Of a stretch of DNA of 64,000 nt, positions 21,830 to 35,700 are shown piece by piece. The notes beneath the pieces are model-generated. The model ran no database searches, had not been told where the DNA came from, and was given only the letters and a program-made list of their open reading frames with translations. The first letter of the stretch is position 1, and the number at the start of each line of letters is the position of its first letter. This DNA comes from Lytechinus pictus (Eukaryota; Echinodermata; Echinoidea; Temnopleuroida; Toxopneustidae), in the NCBI RefSeq assembly GCF_037042905.1, contig NC_087251.1, positions 49,543,373 through 49,607,372 of the forward strand, in the 5' to 3' direction. The position numbers and the translations under genes are program-made.

Positions 21830-22230
21830 TATGTTTCATGTGTTAAATAAAAAGTTTCCCCTATGTTACAACATCCTTTTAAAAATCCAAACACAAGATC
21901 TGGTAGAATGATTTTTCTTCTTTATAAAGATACCAAAAACATGAAATTTGGTCAATATTTAGAGCAGCAATGGCCGAATAAAAAGAGGTGTTTTGGCCCG
22001 CACCAAGCTCATTAACAATGCAAAAACCCTCTAGCTATGAATATCACTTGGATAAAAGAAGCTACTTTTTGAGGGCTTGCCGACTGACTGAAAGCTTTAA
22101 CTCAAAATCATGATACTGATTTTATAATCAGAAATATTATATATCAAGTTAATTTAGTGGATTGGATGTTTTTAATTAGTCTTAAAGAGACTAATTGCAT
22201 TTTGAAGAAAAAAACGTGATTTGACTATAT
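21830..22230. other. No gene recognised
   Basis: AT-rich spacer between the Penelope-like element and the SINE. Confidence 0.3.
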
Positions 22231-22510
22231 TAGGATTATAATAATAGCTGGATTTATAAAGCACTTTTTGCCTGAGAATACAAAGCGCTGCTATTATTAC
22301 CCCGGCTTTAGCTCGAGCTACCATCCCAGGCGCTCAGTGCATGCAAGGAATTACTCCTGCCGGGTACCCATTCACCTCACCTGGGTCGAGTGCAGCACAG
22401 TGTGGATAAATTTCTTGCTGAAGGAAAACACTCCATGGCTAGGATTCGAACCCACGACCCTCTGTTTCAAAGGCGAGAGTCAGAACCACTAGACCACGGC
22501 GCACCCACAA
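22230..22510 (-). mobile_element. tRNA-derived SINE (tRNA-Glu-like head)
   Basis: Read on the minus strand, the head GCCGTGGTCTAGTGGTTCTG...GGGTTCGAATCC (22504-22441) holds A and B boxes. A body with CAGCAAGAAATTTATCCACA and a 3' part with GTGCTTTATAAATCC then an ATTATTATAATCC tail follow. The body is shared with the copy at 47.52-47.78 kb. It is transcribed by Pol III in principle and encodes no protein. Confidence 0.85.
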
Positions 22511-22679
22511 GTAGAAAAATGACCCTGGTGGAAATTTGTCACTGGTGACTTATTTCACGATACTGCCAAAATTACTTATAAGTTACAGAAATTCCATATT
22601 CTGAAATAGTAGCAAAATAGATCATTTTCATATGCAAAAAATACGTAGAAGAAATTGTACCTCGCTTAACTCAGGGGCG

Positions 22680-23090
22680 GATCCAGCTTTCGCAAATAGG
22701 GGGGCTGAAAAAAAATTTCACCCATGCTTTCCCTGATCGGTTGCTCAAAAGTTGATTTTTGTTTGTTTCTTTGAAGGGGTAGTCCGAACAGTCACTTCTT
22801 AGCTTTATTCTTACGATATATAAATAAATCATCTCATATAAGCCCTTATTGAATAGTGTGAGCGCGAAGCGCGAGCAAATTTTTTTGGAAATTTCATGTA
22901 CATGTATTTTGTCCTGGAAATTGAGCATTTCTGAGCATTTGTGATCATGAACAAGATATGTAACTAAATAATTACTGCGAGCTTGCTTCGCGCTGAAAAT
23001 TTTTGACATCCTGACCTAAAAATTTGACATTCTAAGCACTGGATATGGATCGCACTTAACAAATGATGAGAGCGCAAAGCGCGAGCTGAT
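22680..23090 (+). repeat. Diverged GCGAGCGCGAAGCGCGAGC-core units
   Basis: Cores at about 22859-22876, 22977-22993 (degenerate) and 23070-23083, with the linking sequence (CCTGGAAATTGAGCATT, CTGAAAATTTTTGAC, CCTAAAAATTTGACATTC) matching the 8.3-9.4 kb array. Confidence 0.7.
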
Positions 23091-23097
23091 TTTTTTC

Positions 23098-23835
23098 ACG
23101 CCTTCATAGCAGAGCAAGACAATAGCGGCGTCAGCAATATTGAAATCTTAACCAAGGTTAAGTTTTTGAAATGTCATTACTTAAAAAGTATATGGACCTA
23201 GTTCTTAAAACTTATACACATAAGGGTAATAGTGTATCACTGAAGATCCTGCCTGACTTTCAGGTCACATGATTAAGGTCAAAGGTCACTTAGGGTCAAT
23301 GATCTTTGGCCATGTTTGGGTTATTTGAGGAATTGTCATCATAACTTTAAAAGTCTTTGGATCTAGTTCATGAAACTTGAACATTAGAGCAACCACGTAT
23401 CCCTGAATATCATGTGCGAGTTTAAGGTCACATGACCAAGGTCAAAGGTCACTTAGGTTCAACGAATTTTGGCCATGTTCGGGGTATCTGAGGAATTGTC
23501 ATAACTTTAAAATTTTATTGACCTAGTTCATGAAACTTGGACATGAGAGCAGCAATATATCCCTGAATACCCTGGGCATGTTTCAGGAACATGGCCAAGG
23601 TCAAAGGTCATTTAAAGGTCAATGAACTCTGGCTGTGTTGGGAGTATGTGTTGCATTGGCATCATAACTAGTTTATGGATCCAGCTCATGAAACATTGAC
23701 ATTAGGGTTATCAAGTATGAATGATTGTTTTGCACATGTCTTTGGTCACATGATCATGGTCAAAGATCATTTTGGGTCAAAGGACATTTTCTGATATAAA
23801 GGACTGAAAACGAGGTATTTTAAGCATTTTCAAAA
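23098..23835 (+). mobile_element. GTCTCGCC-type repeat element, copy 2 (ends decayed)
   Basis: Internal ~150-bp units with AGGTCACATGA(T/C)...AAGGTCAAAGGTCA and GGCCATGTT recur about four times. The left hairpin end is mutated and no right terminus is recognisable. Confidence 0.7.
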
Positions 23836-24318
23836 AAAAAATTGTCTTACGGCCTACTTGAGAACATATGGTAATCCTCCTATGCAGAGCTACTCAGCCG
23901 TTGATGAAGTGCAGGAAACCCATGCGCAGGAGAATCCATTGATATGGGTGCGCAGGTGCGGTATTCGCGTGGTTTGCGTACATGTGAACCAACAGATTGC
24001 GATGCCAGGCGAGTAGGCCTTTTTTGGGATCGGGCCAGCAGCCTCTACCGGGCCGTAAATTAAACATGGGTATAATACCTCCTTCGTACATTTCAGCTTT
24101 TCTTTAAAATAAAAAAGGACACCTTTTTTGGGGGGGTACCTGAAAATAGGGGAGTCGGCTTGACCCCCCTTAGATCTGCGTATGTAACTGTATGTTGCAC
24201 GGATGCGCCTACGCACGTTCATGACGTAAACTGATGTAATGTACCTATTTCGTGTGTAAACATTGCGCCACACGTCAGCGAAAATCCATGAACTTCCTAA
24301 TGCAAGCGTAGACCCTAT

Positions 24319-24593
24319 GGCCCGTATTCTGAACTTGAATTCAATTTAAATTAAACCCTGGTTTAACTATGGAGAGCCAATAGGGGCACAAATCCCCAAC
24401 AGTACACATAAACTCATTTGACTCTGAAATTCTCCATAATTGTCTGTGAATGATATCTTAAGTATTTTTTTTCAAAAGGAAACATAAATATAAATATAAA
24501 TCATAAACAAACTTTTTGAATTTTTGGCTACCCATAATTTCATTGCCGAGTTAGACCGTGGTCTAAGTTAAACCTGACTTCAGAATACGGGCC
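24319..24593. mobile_element. MITE with GGCCCGTATTCTGAA terminal inverted repeats
   Basis: GGCCCGTATTCTGAA at the left and TTCAGAATACGGGCC at the right are exact inverted copies 275 bp apart. Weaker pairing (GGTTTAAC / GTTAAACC) continues inward. The target duplication was not resolved. Confidence 0.8.
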
Positions 24594-26640
24594 TGATATC
24601 TATGACTTCAGTGTGCATAGGGCGATTCCCTGCGCAGGTCTATTACGGCTCACATCGAAACTTAATCAATTCAAGTTTCGAAAATGATCCATATTTTTGC
24701 ACCCATTCGCACCCAAAATTCATAAAATGCAAAAAAAAAATTGCAAAACGTAAAATGAGCTGTTGGATTCTCCGAATCATCGATAGCTTTGAGCTTATTT
24801 TGAGCAGATTACGCTGGACTTTGAAGTTACGTTTGGTAACAATGCCGCCGTATGCATTGTACAGGGGTACAATCACAGAGGGGGAAATTGAGTATCCCTC
24901 TGCCCTGCCATAGTCTTTAACATTAGTGATTCAACGCGATATTGGCATCAACGCATTGACAAGCGAACCAATGCACCTATACAAATTTTGTGCACATCCG
25001 CAAGAGCGCGCTATGGCCGTGCCTAGTCTTATGCCCAGTCATCAAAAAGTAGTCTGCTAGGGCCCACCCATGGTTGCATTACTGCCGCCGTGGACGGTAA
25101 AATCAAGGCATGTAGCATGTAACTCACTCTATGAGCTGATCCTTCCATAGAATTTGGAGATTCCTGGAGTCCAGATTAACCACTTCCATGCACATAGCCG
25201 AATCGATATTGCTACATCTATTATTATATCATAAAAATTATTCCATTTCACTTACCGATCCATATGAAGTCCATTTGGAGACTTATTTGAACACTCTATT
25301 CCCCTCTGTTCCTCATCTTTTCTTGCTCTTGACGTCGCGCGGCTTGTTGAACGACAACATCAATTTTTGGCCTAAAGAGGGCGCGCGATTTATATTCATA
25401 TCAAAGACATGACAAGGGAAAGACTAGGCACCTTAACTATTTTACACACAAATCGACGCAAAGCATTACGCGAAGTCCGTAAAGTGACCAATCGTTTCAT
25501 CGTATAGACTTCGGTAGACCGTATTGTTGACGTTCATTATAGCTTGTACTGCTGGTTTCGCTAAAAGTACGTAGATTTTTTTTAATTTTTTTTTTATTAG
25601 TCATCGTTTTAAATTATTTGCAAAAAAGTGTTATCATCGCCAATAATAATCTTGAATTATGTTTATGAAGGTATTCCATTTATTGGTGCCCATAATTAGT
25701 CAAGTAATCATAAGAATTGCGCATTCAAAGAATTTAGATACGGTTATAAAATTACCGAGGAGCTGAATCAAGGTTGTGAAATTTATTAGCGCCACCAACG
25801 GGCTTCCTTGTATTTCCGTAGAAGAGACATGCAAAGTCACTTTCCAGGCCGAGGTAAGCGAATTTGCTCTTTTTTGTACGATTTCGATTTTCAATTACAA
25901 TATAAAAATTATTATTGTATTGCTACTTACCGGAAAGAGCCCCGATGAGTAGCGAGAAGGAGTTTCGGCAAATATTACTTCTGCAATGAAGCGATGTTTG
26001 CCAACTACTTAGAAATCCAGGGTCAAACGCGGTACGGTGTACGAGGTTAGTATATACTAACCTCGTACTAGTGTGAGTGGCTAGGGCCTAGCCCTAGATG
26101 CTATGGCTATGCCTACCATGGCATTGTGTTTTTTAATTTTTTTTTATCATGTTTAACTTTCTAAGTCTTGGATGAGAATTCTGATTATTGTTGGGTCAAT
26201 TTTTTCATATATATCTTCAACATATTGGGGGGTGGGTGCATTTTGTTTCCAAAGCTGTAAAGGGATTTGATTAATGGGTTTGATCATATGTCGAAAGAAT
26301 TAATTGAATGTTGACCTTAACTTTCATCATAATTCCATATCTTGCAGGTTGGTGGCTTAATTAAGCAGACCAATTAATGCTGTTATTAGCAGGAATGTAA
26401 TGGAGGCAACATTCCGCCGGTCTTTGCTTTGCTTCGGCCTCGGTCATGAGAAAGTTTTATCCAGCGGCCATGCAACTCGTAACTTTTGAGTAATAGGCCT
26501 TGACTACAATCCCTGTTTGATACTGTGTGTGGGGGAATTAAATGGATAAGAATAAATCAAATTATTATAAGCATTGAATTTGACAGATGAATTGTTAACC
26601 TTTTCACTCTTTCTTTTTATTGTTAATTTATCTCCCACAG
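24594..26640. other. Region upstream of the first recognised MEMO1 exon; no gene recognised
   Basis: Expected to contain, or lie close to, the MEMO1 first coding exon. No ATG-started segment resembling the conserved MEMO N-terminus (R-x-A-S-H-A-G-S-W-Y) with a donor site was found. A perfect 30-bp palindrome lies at 26039-26068. Confidence 0.35.
26039..26068. repeat. Perfect 30-bp palindrome
   Basis: GTACGAGGTTAGTAT followed directly by its exact reverse complement, with no spacer. Confidence 0.95.
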
Positions 26641-26719
26641 TTAAAACATTGAGTGGGGAATTAGATGGATGGCTGAGTAAAGCAGACCAGTGCTCTCGTG
26701 CGAGGGCTATTATTGCTCC
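26641..26719 (+). CDS. MEMO1: MEMO1 exon encoding the first recognised N-terminal segment
   Basis: Acceptor CTCCCACAG and donor GTAAGTTG. It begins with two bases of a split codon, then encodes [15 protein letters not shown]...ARAIIA, aligning with human residues from about 22. It ends after CC of the Pro codon preceding the metal-ligand His. An exon further upstream is required. Confidence 0.92.
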
Positions 26720-29700
26720 GTAAGTTGATCAGATTTTCTTTTGTAAAAATCAGAATTTGTAAGTAATGTTCAGGGGAGTGTTCTTGTCAGTGATTTTCAC
26801 TAACTAATTTGCTCTACAAGCCAATCAGATGCAAGGATTTCAGTAGCTTATGACAACTGTCAGTGAAAAATCATTGACTATTTGTTTCATGCAATGTTTC
26901 CTTGTTCGGGGGGGGGGGGGGGGGTACTTAGTATAAATGAATGATACCTATGTGCCGTGGTTAAGACCCCCATTTTCAGCCTAAATTTTCGTTCCAAAGT
27001 ATCACTAATTCAGAAAGCCATAGAAATCTCTGTTTTTTCTGTAACGAAGACCCTCAAATTTGTGATTTCTCGTTCCAGTGCACATCATTATGAACTGACT
27101 CATCAGCCGGTCAGAGCAGCGAGCTCGATCAGCGCATAGCCATAGCGGCGTGCTGCTGAAGCTCCAGCACCCGTAGCAAGCATGCGCTTGCCCTACATGA
27201 ATCTAGCAAGACGCATGCGCGTTCTTGTCTCACCTGCGAAGCAAAGTGAGACTTTATGCGCCACTTTTCTGACGGCTGTGGCATCAACACCAAATCTTAA
27301 CCAAAGGTTAAATTTTTGAAATGACAGCATAAGTATATGTTCCTAGTTCATGAAACTTGGCCATAAGGTTAATCAAGTTTCACTTAAGGTCCTGTGCGAA
27401 TTTCATGTCACATGACCAAGGTCAAAGGTCAATGAACTTTGGCCATGTTGGGGTATCTGTTGAATTACCATCATAACTTTGAAAGTTTATGGATCTGATT
27501 CATGAAACTTGGACATAAGAGTAATCATTTATCACTGAACATCCTGTGCGAGTTTCAGGTCACATGACCAAGGTCAAAGGTCAATGAACTTTGGCCATGT
27601 TGGGGATATTTGTTGAATTACCATCATAACTCTGTAAGTGTATTGGTCTAGTTCATAAAACTTGAACATAAGAGTAATCAAGTATCACTGAACATCCTGT
27701 GTGAGTTTCAGGTATCTTGACCGAGGTCAATGGACTTTGGCCATGTTGGGGGTATTTGTTGAATAACCATCATAACTCTGAAAGTGTATGGGTCTAGTTC
27801 ATAAAACTTGGACATAAGGTTAATCAAGTTTCACTGAAGGTCCTGTGCGAATTTCATGTCACATGACCAAGGTCAAAGGTCAATGAACTTTGGCCATGTT
27901 GGGGTATCTGTTGAATTACCTTCATAACTTTGAAAGTTTATGGATCTGATTCATGAAACTTGGACATAAGAGTAATCATTTATCACTGAACATCCTGTGC
28001 GAGTTTCAGGTCACATGACCAAGGTCAAAGGTCAATGAACTTTGGCCATGTTGGGGATATTTGTTGAATTACCATCATAACTCTGTAAGTGTATTGGTCT
28101 AGTTCATAAAACTTGAACATAAGAGTAATCAAGTATCACTGAACATCCTGTGTGTGTTTCAGGTAACATGACCGAGGTCAATGGACTTTGGCCATGTTGG
28201 GGGTATTTGTTGAATAACCATCATAACTCTGAAAGTGTATGGGTCTAGTTCATAAAACTTGGACATAGGAGTAATCAAGTTTCGCTGAACATCTCATGCG
28301 AGTTTCAGGTCACATGACCAAAGTCAAAGGTCAGTTAAGGTCATTGAACTTTGGCCATTTTGGAGGTAATTATTAGATTGCTGTATTAACTTTCAAAGTT
28401 TATAAAATGTGGATATAGGGGTAATCAAGTCTTAGGTCGCACGATCAAGGTCAAATGTCATTTATTGTCGATGAACGTACTATTGTATCATTAAATGAAT
28501 GTTTTTTTTGTGAATAATTATTATTTAGTAGTTTTCAAAGTCAGCACTGCTGCTATATTGAATCGCGCGGTGCAGGTGAGACTGCCAAATGGCGCTCTAC
28601 TTGTTTTACATAGCTGCTACCAATTACGCCTACGATCTCGTGAGTTCTGGACACGCCGGTTTTTTAGGTAGTAAGTTCCGGAGCTTTGCATTTTTAGCAA
28701 TTGTAGATTCAAGAGCCGTTCCGGAGACCCTTGTTTTAAAACCATATTTTAGTTCCAGAGCCCCAACTTTCGACTTTGGCGCGGCACATAGGTTTCATGT
28801 TATAATTTGAGTGCTCCCCCCACCCACTGGCTTCTTGGAAAGGGGCAGACTTTTTTGTCAGCGTTCACACTCATGTCAGTTATACCTTGGTCACATTTGC
28901 TCTACGGCGGCTGTACGGTGAGTCGAAAACAGCCGTTTTAACATTTATGTACGAGCTACATATAGGTGGTTTGTATAAAAATGAATAAAACAGCTTTTTT
29001 TTACTTGCCGTACGGCCGCCGTAGAGCAAATGTGACTGAGGTATTAGTAAAAAAAATTGTCATGAAAACTCCATCCTACATCTCAAACTTGATTTGTAGG
29101 CACAATGCAGTATGTACACTCAGGGACGTGAGAGGGTACGCTTTGGTTCTGTTCACAAGTTTTCTCACATTATACCCAGTTAATTTAAAACGTACCTCTC
29201 CGCCCTTATAAGAAATAGTTTTTTCCTTACTCAATTTAAGAGCACTCTGAAGATTAGCTTACCCAAGACCCACCTTTTTATTTCCTAATATGAATGCTTT
29301 GAACTCTTATTAGCCGCTGAAATAAAGGCCTGGTCACACCGTGCAAACTTTGTTGGAGCGTTCCTTGAATGGTAGGGAGAGGGTGCCGAATTTCGACAAT
29401 GCTCGTCACCGCGCAAAAAATGGGGGGGCAAAATAAAAAACATGTGGTGCACCGCTGAAGCCGGCGTTGCTTTAGCGTTGGTTTAACGGTAGCAAACATT
29501 GGTTTAGCGGTGACACGAGCATTAAGCGCCAAACCAAAGTTCATCACTGCAATGGATCGCTGCTTCAATATTTTGTGCAGCTCAAAACTTTCGGAGTGGT
29601 AGCAGGGACCATCAGCGGTGGCCGAGCGTATACGGCATTGCCTTAACGGGGACCAACTTCTGTTAAACGGTGGTGAACGGTAACGAGCAGTGATGAATTT

Positions 29701-32700
29701 CTTTCACTGCTCCAGCAATTCTCCAGCAAAGTTCTGTCGGTGTGACCATGCCTTAAGTTAATTGTAAAGAGCATTCCAAATCCAGCTTTTACTCTCATGC
29801 ACATAATAAATTTTGCATTTATTATTATTATTATTGTTATTATTGTTATTGTTACTATTATTATCATTATTAATTTTTATTATTGTTATTATTATAATTC
29901 TTATTGATATTATTCAATTAGCTTTGTATTATGAATATAAAATGATATTGCTCTTATATAAATATAAAGATATAAAGTTCATCAAAAAAGGAATATTTAT
30001 ATAATATTGGATGGCTCTGGGATATAAGAAATATTGCAAGAGTCAAGACAAATATATATCGCACAAATCATGAGCAAGTGCAATATTCTCAGGACTATCA
30101 ACTTTTCCCTCATGAAAAAGAGTATTTTTCCAAACTAAACACAAAGTTTTTGTAGTGTTATTATTTTTATTAATTTATAATTTTATTATATTTTGGGATC
30201 CAAATTTCCTAAAAATCCCATCAATATGCTAGTAATTGAGAAGTGCCACTATTTAAATTGTGCACTGCAAATATACAACTAAGTACATTCCATTCCGCAG
30301 TATCTCATAAAAAAAACACTTTGTTTTCCGTTTGCAGACAGGCTCATTCAGAAGTTAGAATTCACTATCAAGTATTATCCAGTATCAACATTTTATGAAT
30401 AAAAAAAATCTAGATTATAGTAGTTATATCTTTTTATATGTACTGACAAAGACTTTTTTTTTCTTTTTGGCAGACATGCTGGCTATAGCTACAGTGGAGC
30501 ATGTGGTGCATATGCCTATAAACAGGTCGACCCTACTAATATGTGAGTATACAGATGCTGTTAAAAAATCTCATGAACATTTTACTGCCATTCTATCTTA
30601 TTCTAAAGATATTTTTGAATGAACATGCTTTTTTAGGTAAATTTGATATTTTCTTCAGTTGCGCTCATCTTCATTTAAGGCAATCTTTCTGGGATTCAAG
30701 GTGGCACTGTTGGACGTATGTACTTGTTGCGGATGGCGCCAACTGCCCGTTGACACAAACATTTTACAGCTTTTACGCAGACGCCATGTTTTGAATACCC
30801 CAACTCAAAGGATTCTCAGTTTGCATATTCTTCGGCTGCTATTCAAAGATCTTGACAAGTTCGCTCTGCCACCCCCTGCTTTGTTGTGTCAGGACTCGGG
30901 CGACGATTAAGCCAAAAGCAGCGCAGCGTATGTGTACTGTGCATGTGCTGCGCGACTGGCCAATGTTTAAGAGCTGCATACAAATTACATTGATGATCTT
31001 TATAATGTGAGGTGAGTACAGCACGTAACAAAATGGTCCAACAGCACCCTCTTGAATCCATTGAACGATTACCTATGAGATACCATTTGTACTGAGATCA
31101 AATTTGAACTAGTGCTGTAATGTCATTTTCATTTAATGAAGCGTCATAGCTTATTGGTTTTCAATATCGCTGCGCCAAAACATGACACAAATTTCTATAT
31201 GTGGGACAATCATAATTCAAGGGATCAAGACACCCACTATTAAACATTTGAACACTATAGTATAAGGCCCAAGTAAAGATGAGAGAAAAATCTTGCAACA
31301 AGCAGGAACTCTGTTTGGTAAAACCTATATTTTCTTGTTTTTGTATTTATATTTTTTTTGCCTTTCCATTGTTTTTGCCTTTCCATTGTTTTATTTACCA
31401 TATTCTTTGAAGAGATTAACATGTAATAAAAGAGTCTACTCTTTGTTCAATTCAATTTTTTTTTTCATTTTCAGTCAAACATACATGTATGTATAATATA
31501 AATCAGATACAAATTAAGTGATCGACATCTTAAAGGTCAAGTCCACCCCAGAAAAATGTTGATTTGAATAAACAGAGAAAAATCAAACTAGCATAACACT
31601 GAAAATTTCAGCAAAATCAGATGTAAAATAATAAAATTGGACATTTAAAGTTTCGCTTGTTTTTCACAAAACAGTGATATGCACAACTCAGTGACATGCA
31701 AATGAGACAGTCGATGACGTCACTCATTCACTATTTCTTTTGTTTTTTATTGTTTGAATTATACAATATTTCATTTTTTACAGATTTGACACGAATGACC
31801 AACTTGACTGAACCATATAGTATTAAACAATGCTAATTCCACATGTTCTTGAAAGAGGAATTAATTGTTGTCTCACTTGACATTGAGGAGAAATCAGAAT
31901 ATTTCACTTTTCATATAATAAAATACAAAAGAAATAGTGAGTGGATGACATCATCAGTCTCCTCATTTGCATACCGATCAGGATGTGCATATAACTGTTT
32001 TGTGAAATAAAGCGAAACTTTAAAATGTCACAACTTTCTTGTTTTACATCCGATTTTGATGAAATTTTCAGCGTTATGCTTGTTGGATTTTTCTCTTTTT
32101 ATTCAAATTAACTTTTTGTTGGGGTGGACTTGTCCTTTAAAGAAAAGTATTATGAAATAGAGCATATGGAAATCTGTTAATTTGTATTTTATATTACAAG
32201 TACTTTATATTACCATATGTTTGGATAGAAAAGAAATAAAGATAAGAATTGAGTTGAAATACTTTTCGTTCCCAGTAAGCCTCATTAAATATGACAACAT
32301 TACATGTATCATCACTGTCATCGCTTGACAATTTGAAGATTGTTATTGCCATAATCAAACTTAAGGTGGTTTTGTTTTTCAGAGAGCGTGTATTTATCCT
32401 TGGCCCCTCCCATCATGTATATCTACCAGGGTGCGCCCTCTCAACATGTACCAAATACGAGACCCCTCTATATAATCTACAAGTTGATCAAACAGGTAGG
32501 TTCTTAAGTTTTTATACGCCCGACGCCCGTCCTAGACGGGACGTATTATGGGATCACGCTCAGTGTCCGTCCGTCTGTCTGTCTGTCCGTTAACTTTTCC
32601 TTGTAAATGTGATAACTTTAGTTTGACTTAACCTAGGCTCATATAATTTGGTGTGTATGATACTAGCATGGATCCCAGTAAGCCTATTGATTTTGAGGTC

Positions 32701-35700
32701 AAAAGGTCAAGGGTCAAGGTCACAGTGACATATTTTTATCGTACCCTTCTGCAGTCCTTGTAAACGCGATAACTTTTATTTGATTTGATTTGATTTATTT
32801 TATTTCCACATTTCAAAACAAAAACAAAGTATATACAAGTATAATAATTTTTTTTTTCAATATTACATAATAGGCAAATATTTTTTTAACATAATGAATA
32901 ATGTATATAAATCATTATAAAATATCAACTGTACTGTGAAAATTTTATCTATATATACATTTTCTTTAATTACTGAACATATATATATATAGAAATATGG
33001 GAGACCTCCATCTTAAGCTTGGAAATTGAAAGTGATGGAGGCCTCGAAAGGAAAGGGGATAGAAAACCAGACTGTATAGTGCAATAAAAGAGACTTATCT
33101 TTTATTGCACAAAATAATAGGAATATATCAAAAGTGGATAGGGAAAGGAAATTTGATTGAGAGAAAATTAATAACGTTGATAAAAGTGAAAGTGCAAGTG
33201 CAGGTGTGTATGATGCTAGCATAGATCACAGCAATTGATTTTGAGGTCAGAATGTCAAAGGTGAAGTCTCCACCTTCCACTTTCATTGCTTGACCAATAA
33301 CTCCATTTTCCGTGTTACAGGCTGGCGTATTATGTGCTCGCCTTAGCGACACTCTTGTTTTTATTCATATAGCACATCATTCATAATCCTTTTTGAGGGT
33401 AACACTTTGATTTGTACTAGTAATAAATTTCATGGTAGTTTCATTGTTGCAGATTTATGAATGTGCTCATGAAATGAACCTATTTTGCTTGAACACTTTC
33501 TACATGATAGAACCTATGATAATGAAGTAGGGCTGTTATTGTTAAGAAAATTCTCTGTTGATATATCACTATAAATATCTTACCCATATCGATAACTATC
33601 GACAAAAGAACATAATCAATACGCATATTTACGCATTATAGCGACAAAATAGTCGCGTTGGTCAAAATTTGTATCTGCAACGGTACCAAGAATGATTTAA
33701 AATCCGCTTTCTTTGGATGTAAACGATTGCATAACATCTTTTAACAAACATTCAGCATAAATACATCCTCACCTTTCACGTTATTAGCATTACTTTAGGG
33801 TTGGATGAAGTTTTATCAATAATTTTGGGTTTTTTGGACATCATTCTGAGCAGTCAACGTCTTTCGCCTATCCGCCATTTTGATATCATGCTGTACTTCT
33901 TCAACGTAGAGGGCAGCAACACACGGCCTTGTGTTGCCTCGGCCGTGAACTGGCAGAACTATGTATCTCCTTTTACGCGATTCCGAGATATTCGAGCTTA
34001 AAAATTCAAAATTGCTTCTTCAGCTTTCTTTGAAAAAATGGAGAATGGTGTATCAGACTTTTTTGTTTTCCTTTGTCCTGTGGAACATATATAAGGAATT
34101 GGGACCCAAAAAATATTTGATTTCCTCATTAAATCTTGTAATTTTCTTCAATTTTCAAAACTTACGAGCTTTCACCTGAGTAAATCTACGACTACACTCC
34201 TAGCTTTTGATCAGGCAAAACTATGTATATCCTGCGCATTTCAAAGTGCATCTGGCAAAACTATGTATGTCCTCCGCATTGCAAAGTTTTATCGGGCAAA
34301 ACTATGTATAATGGCTCGTATTACCAGGGAGCCCCTGGTATTAACAAACACTTATGAGTTCAATATCAAACAAAACATTCTAATAAAATGCATAAAACTT
34401 TCACCAAAAATACACAAATACCTACAAAATATAAACATGTAGAAAATTTGCCGAATTCGTTTGTCTTTTTTTACAATATCAGCTTCCAATCGCACCCCAC
34501 TTCGCATGTGAAATATTTTGGTCACTTGAAAATGTTATTGGTTACCGCATGTATGTTTTCGGTGGGAAAACTTGAGACTGAAACAACAAAATCAGTCTAT
34601 CAGTAGTAGATCTACCATGTTATAGATCTTACAGTAAAATTATAGCTAAGTTGGATCGCTATCATGTCATTTATTATGAAGACTTTGTGTAAAGTTGAGT
34701 TAACTTGTACGTGTATTTGTTTCAGATTGCTAATTCTAAAAGTTAATTTTGACGCCAACTAATTTTTTGCAGAAGTTTCCCTTTGGAAGGTATGGTACAA
34801 TGGCGACTAATTCTACTTACAGTGTAGATCTAGAGTCTAGATTTAATTTGATGCATAGATCTATAAAAATATAGTTTATAAACCTTAATACTCTAGGCCT
34901 ACCTTAAAGTTTAGAGATGATGATCGGTGTTAGACCTCTAACAAGTAACGCATGATCTAAATTAGATCTAGTCTTTGATAAAATCTCATGTTCATCATCT
35001 GAACAATAAAGTATACTAGAGACAGTCTAGCTTACCTTGTTTCAGTTGGGAAATTTTGATTTTCTCTAAAGCTAAATTCAAATCCATTTCCCTCTCCAGG
35101 CTCTCGAATTTGAAGCCATGGCACCACTGTGACTGTGAGAAGTTTAAATGGCGGTTCCTTATTGCGCTAAGCAACATGCAGTAAACTAGCTAGCTGCACT
35201 TGATGCGGTTCTCTCGACCGTTACTGACAATACAGAAATGTGGGAGATACATAATTTTGCCTGATTAATTAACTTCTACTTTCGAAGCTATTGTTCTAAT
35301 AAAACTATGTAAGCAGACATACGTACATGTAGGTTTGCCTTTTCATTATCGTCAAAAATGGAAAAACTACTTTTGTGAGTCGACTTACGTAGTTCTGCCT
35401 TTTAAATTTTCAGATTTTTTAGACAATTTTATAAAAACTGGTTTTCGAATCTAAAAAAATGGTTAGAGTTAGAACTTGAAATATTGCCAGATGAAAGAGC
35501 ATATTCAAAACTCTAAGAAACAGAAAAGCACCAAAAAATGACTTTCACGGTTTTGCCTGATCACGGCTGTGTTGGTACTTTGCTAAAATTGAGCTTGTGC
35601 TTGTGAATGTTTTCGATATACGATCGAATGGAGTGGAGTGCAGTCACCATGTTTGGATAGCGAAGTGAGATCGTGTTTCGTGGCTAGTAAATATTCGTAT

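Noticed and set aside
24594-26640. MEMO1 first coding exon, including ATG at 25945 and the GTAAGC donor at 25853
   Set aside because: The encoded residues do not resemble the conserved MEMO N-terminus and the phases do not join to the 26641 exon.
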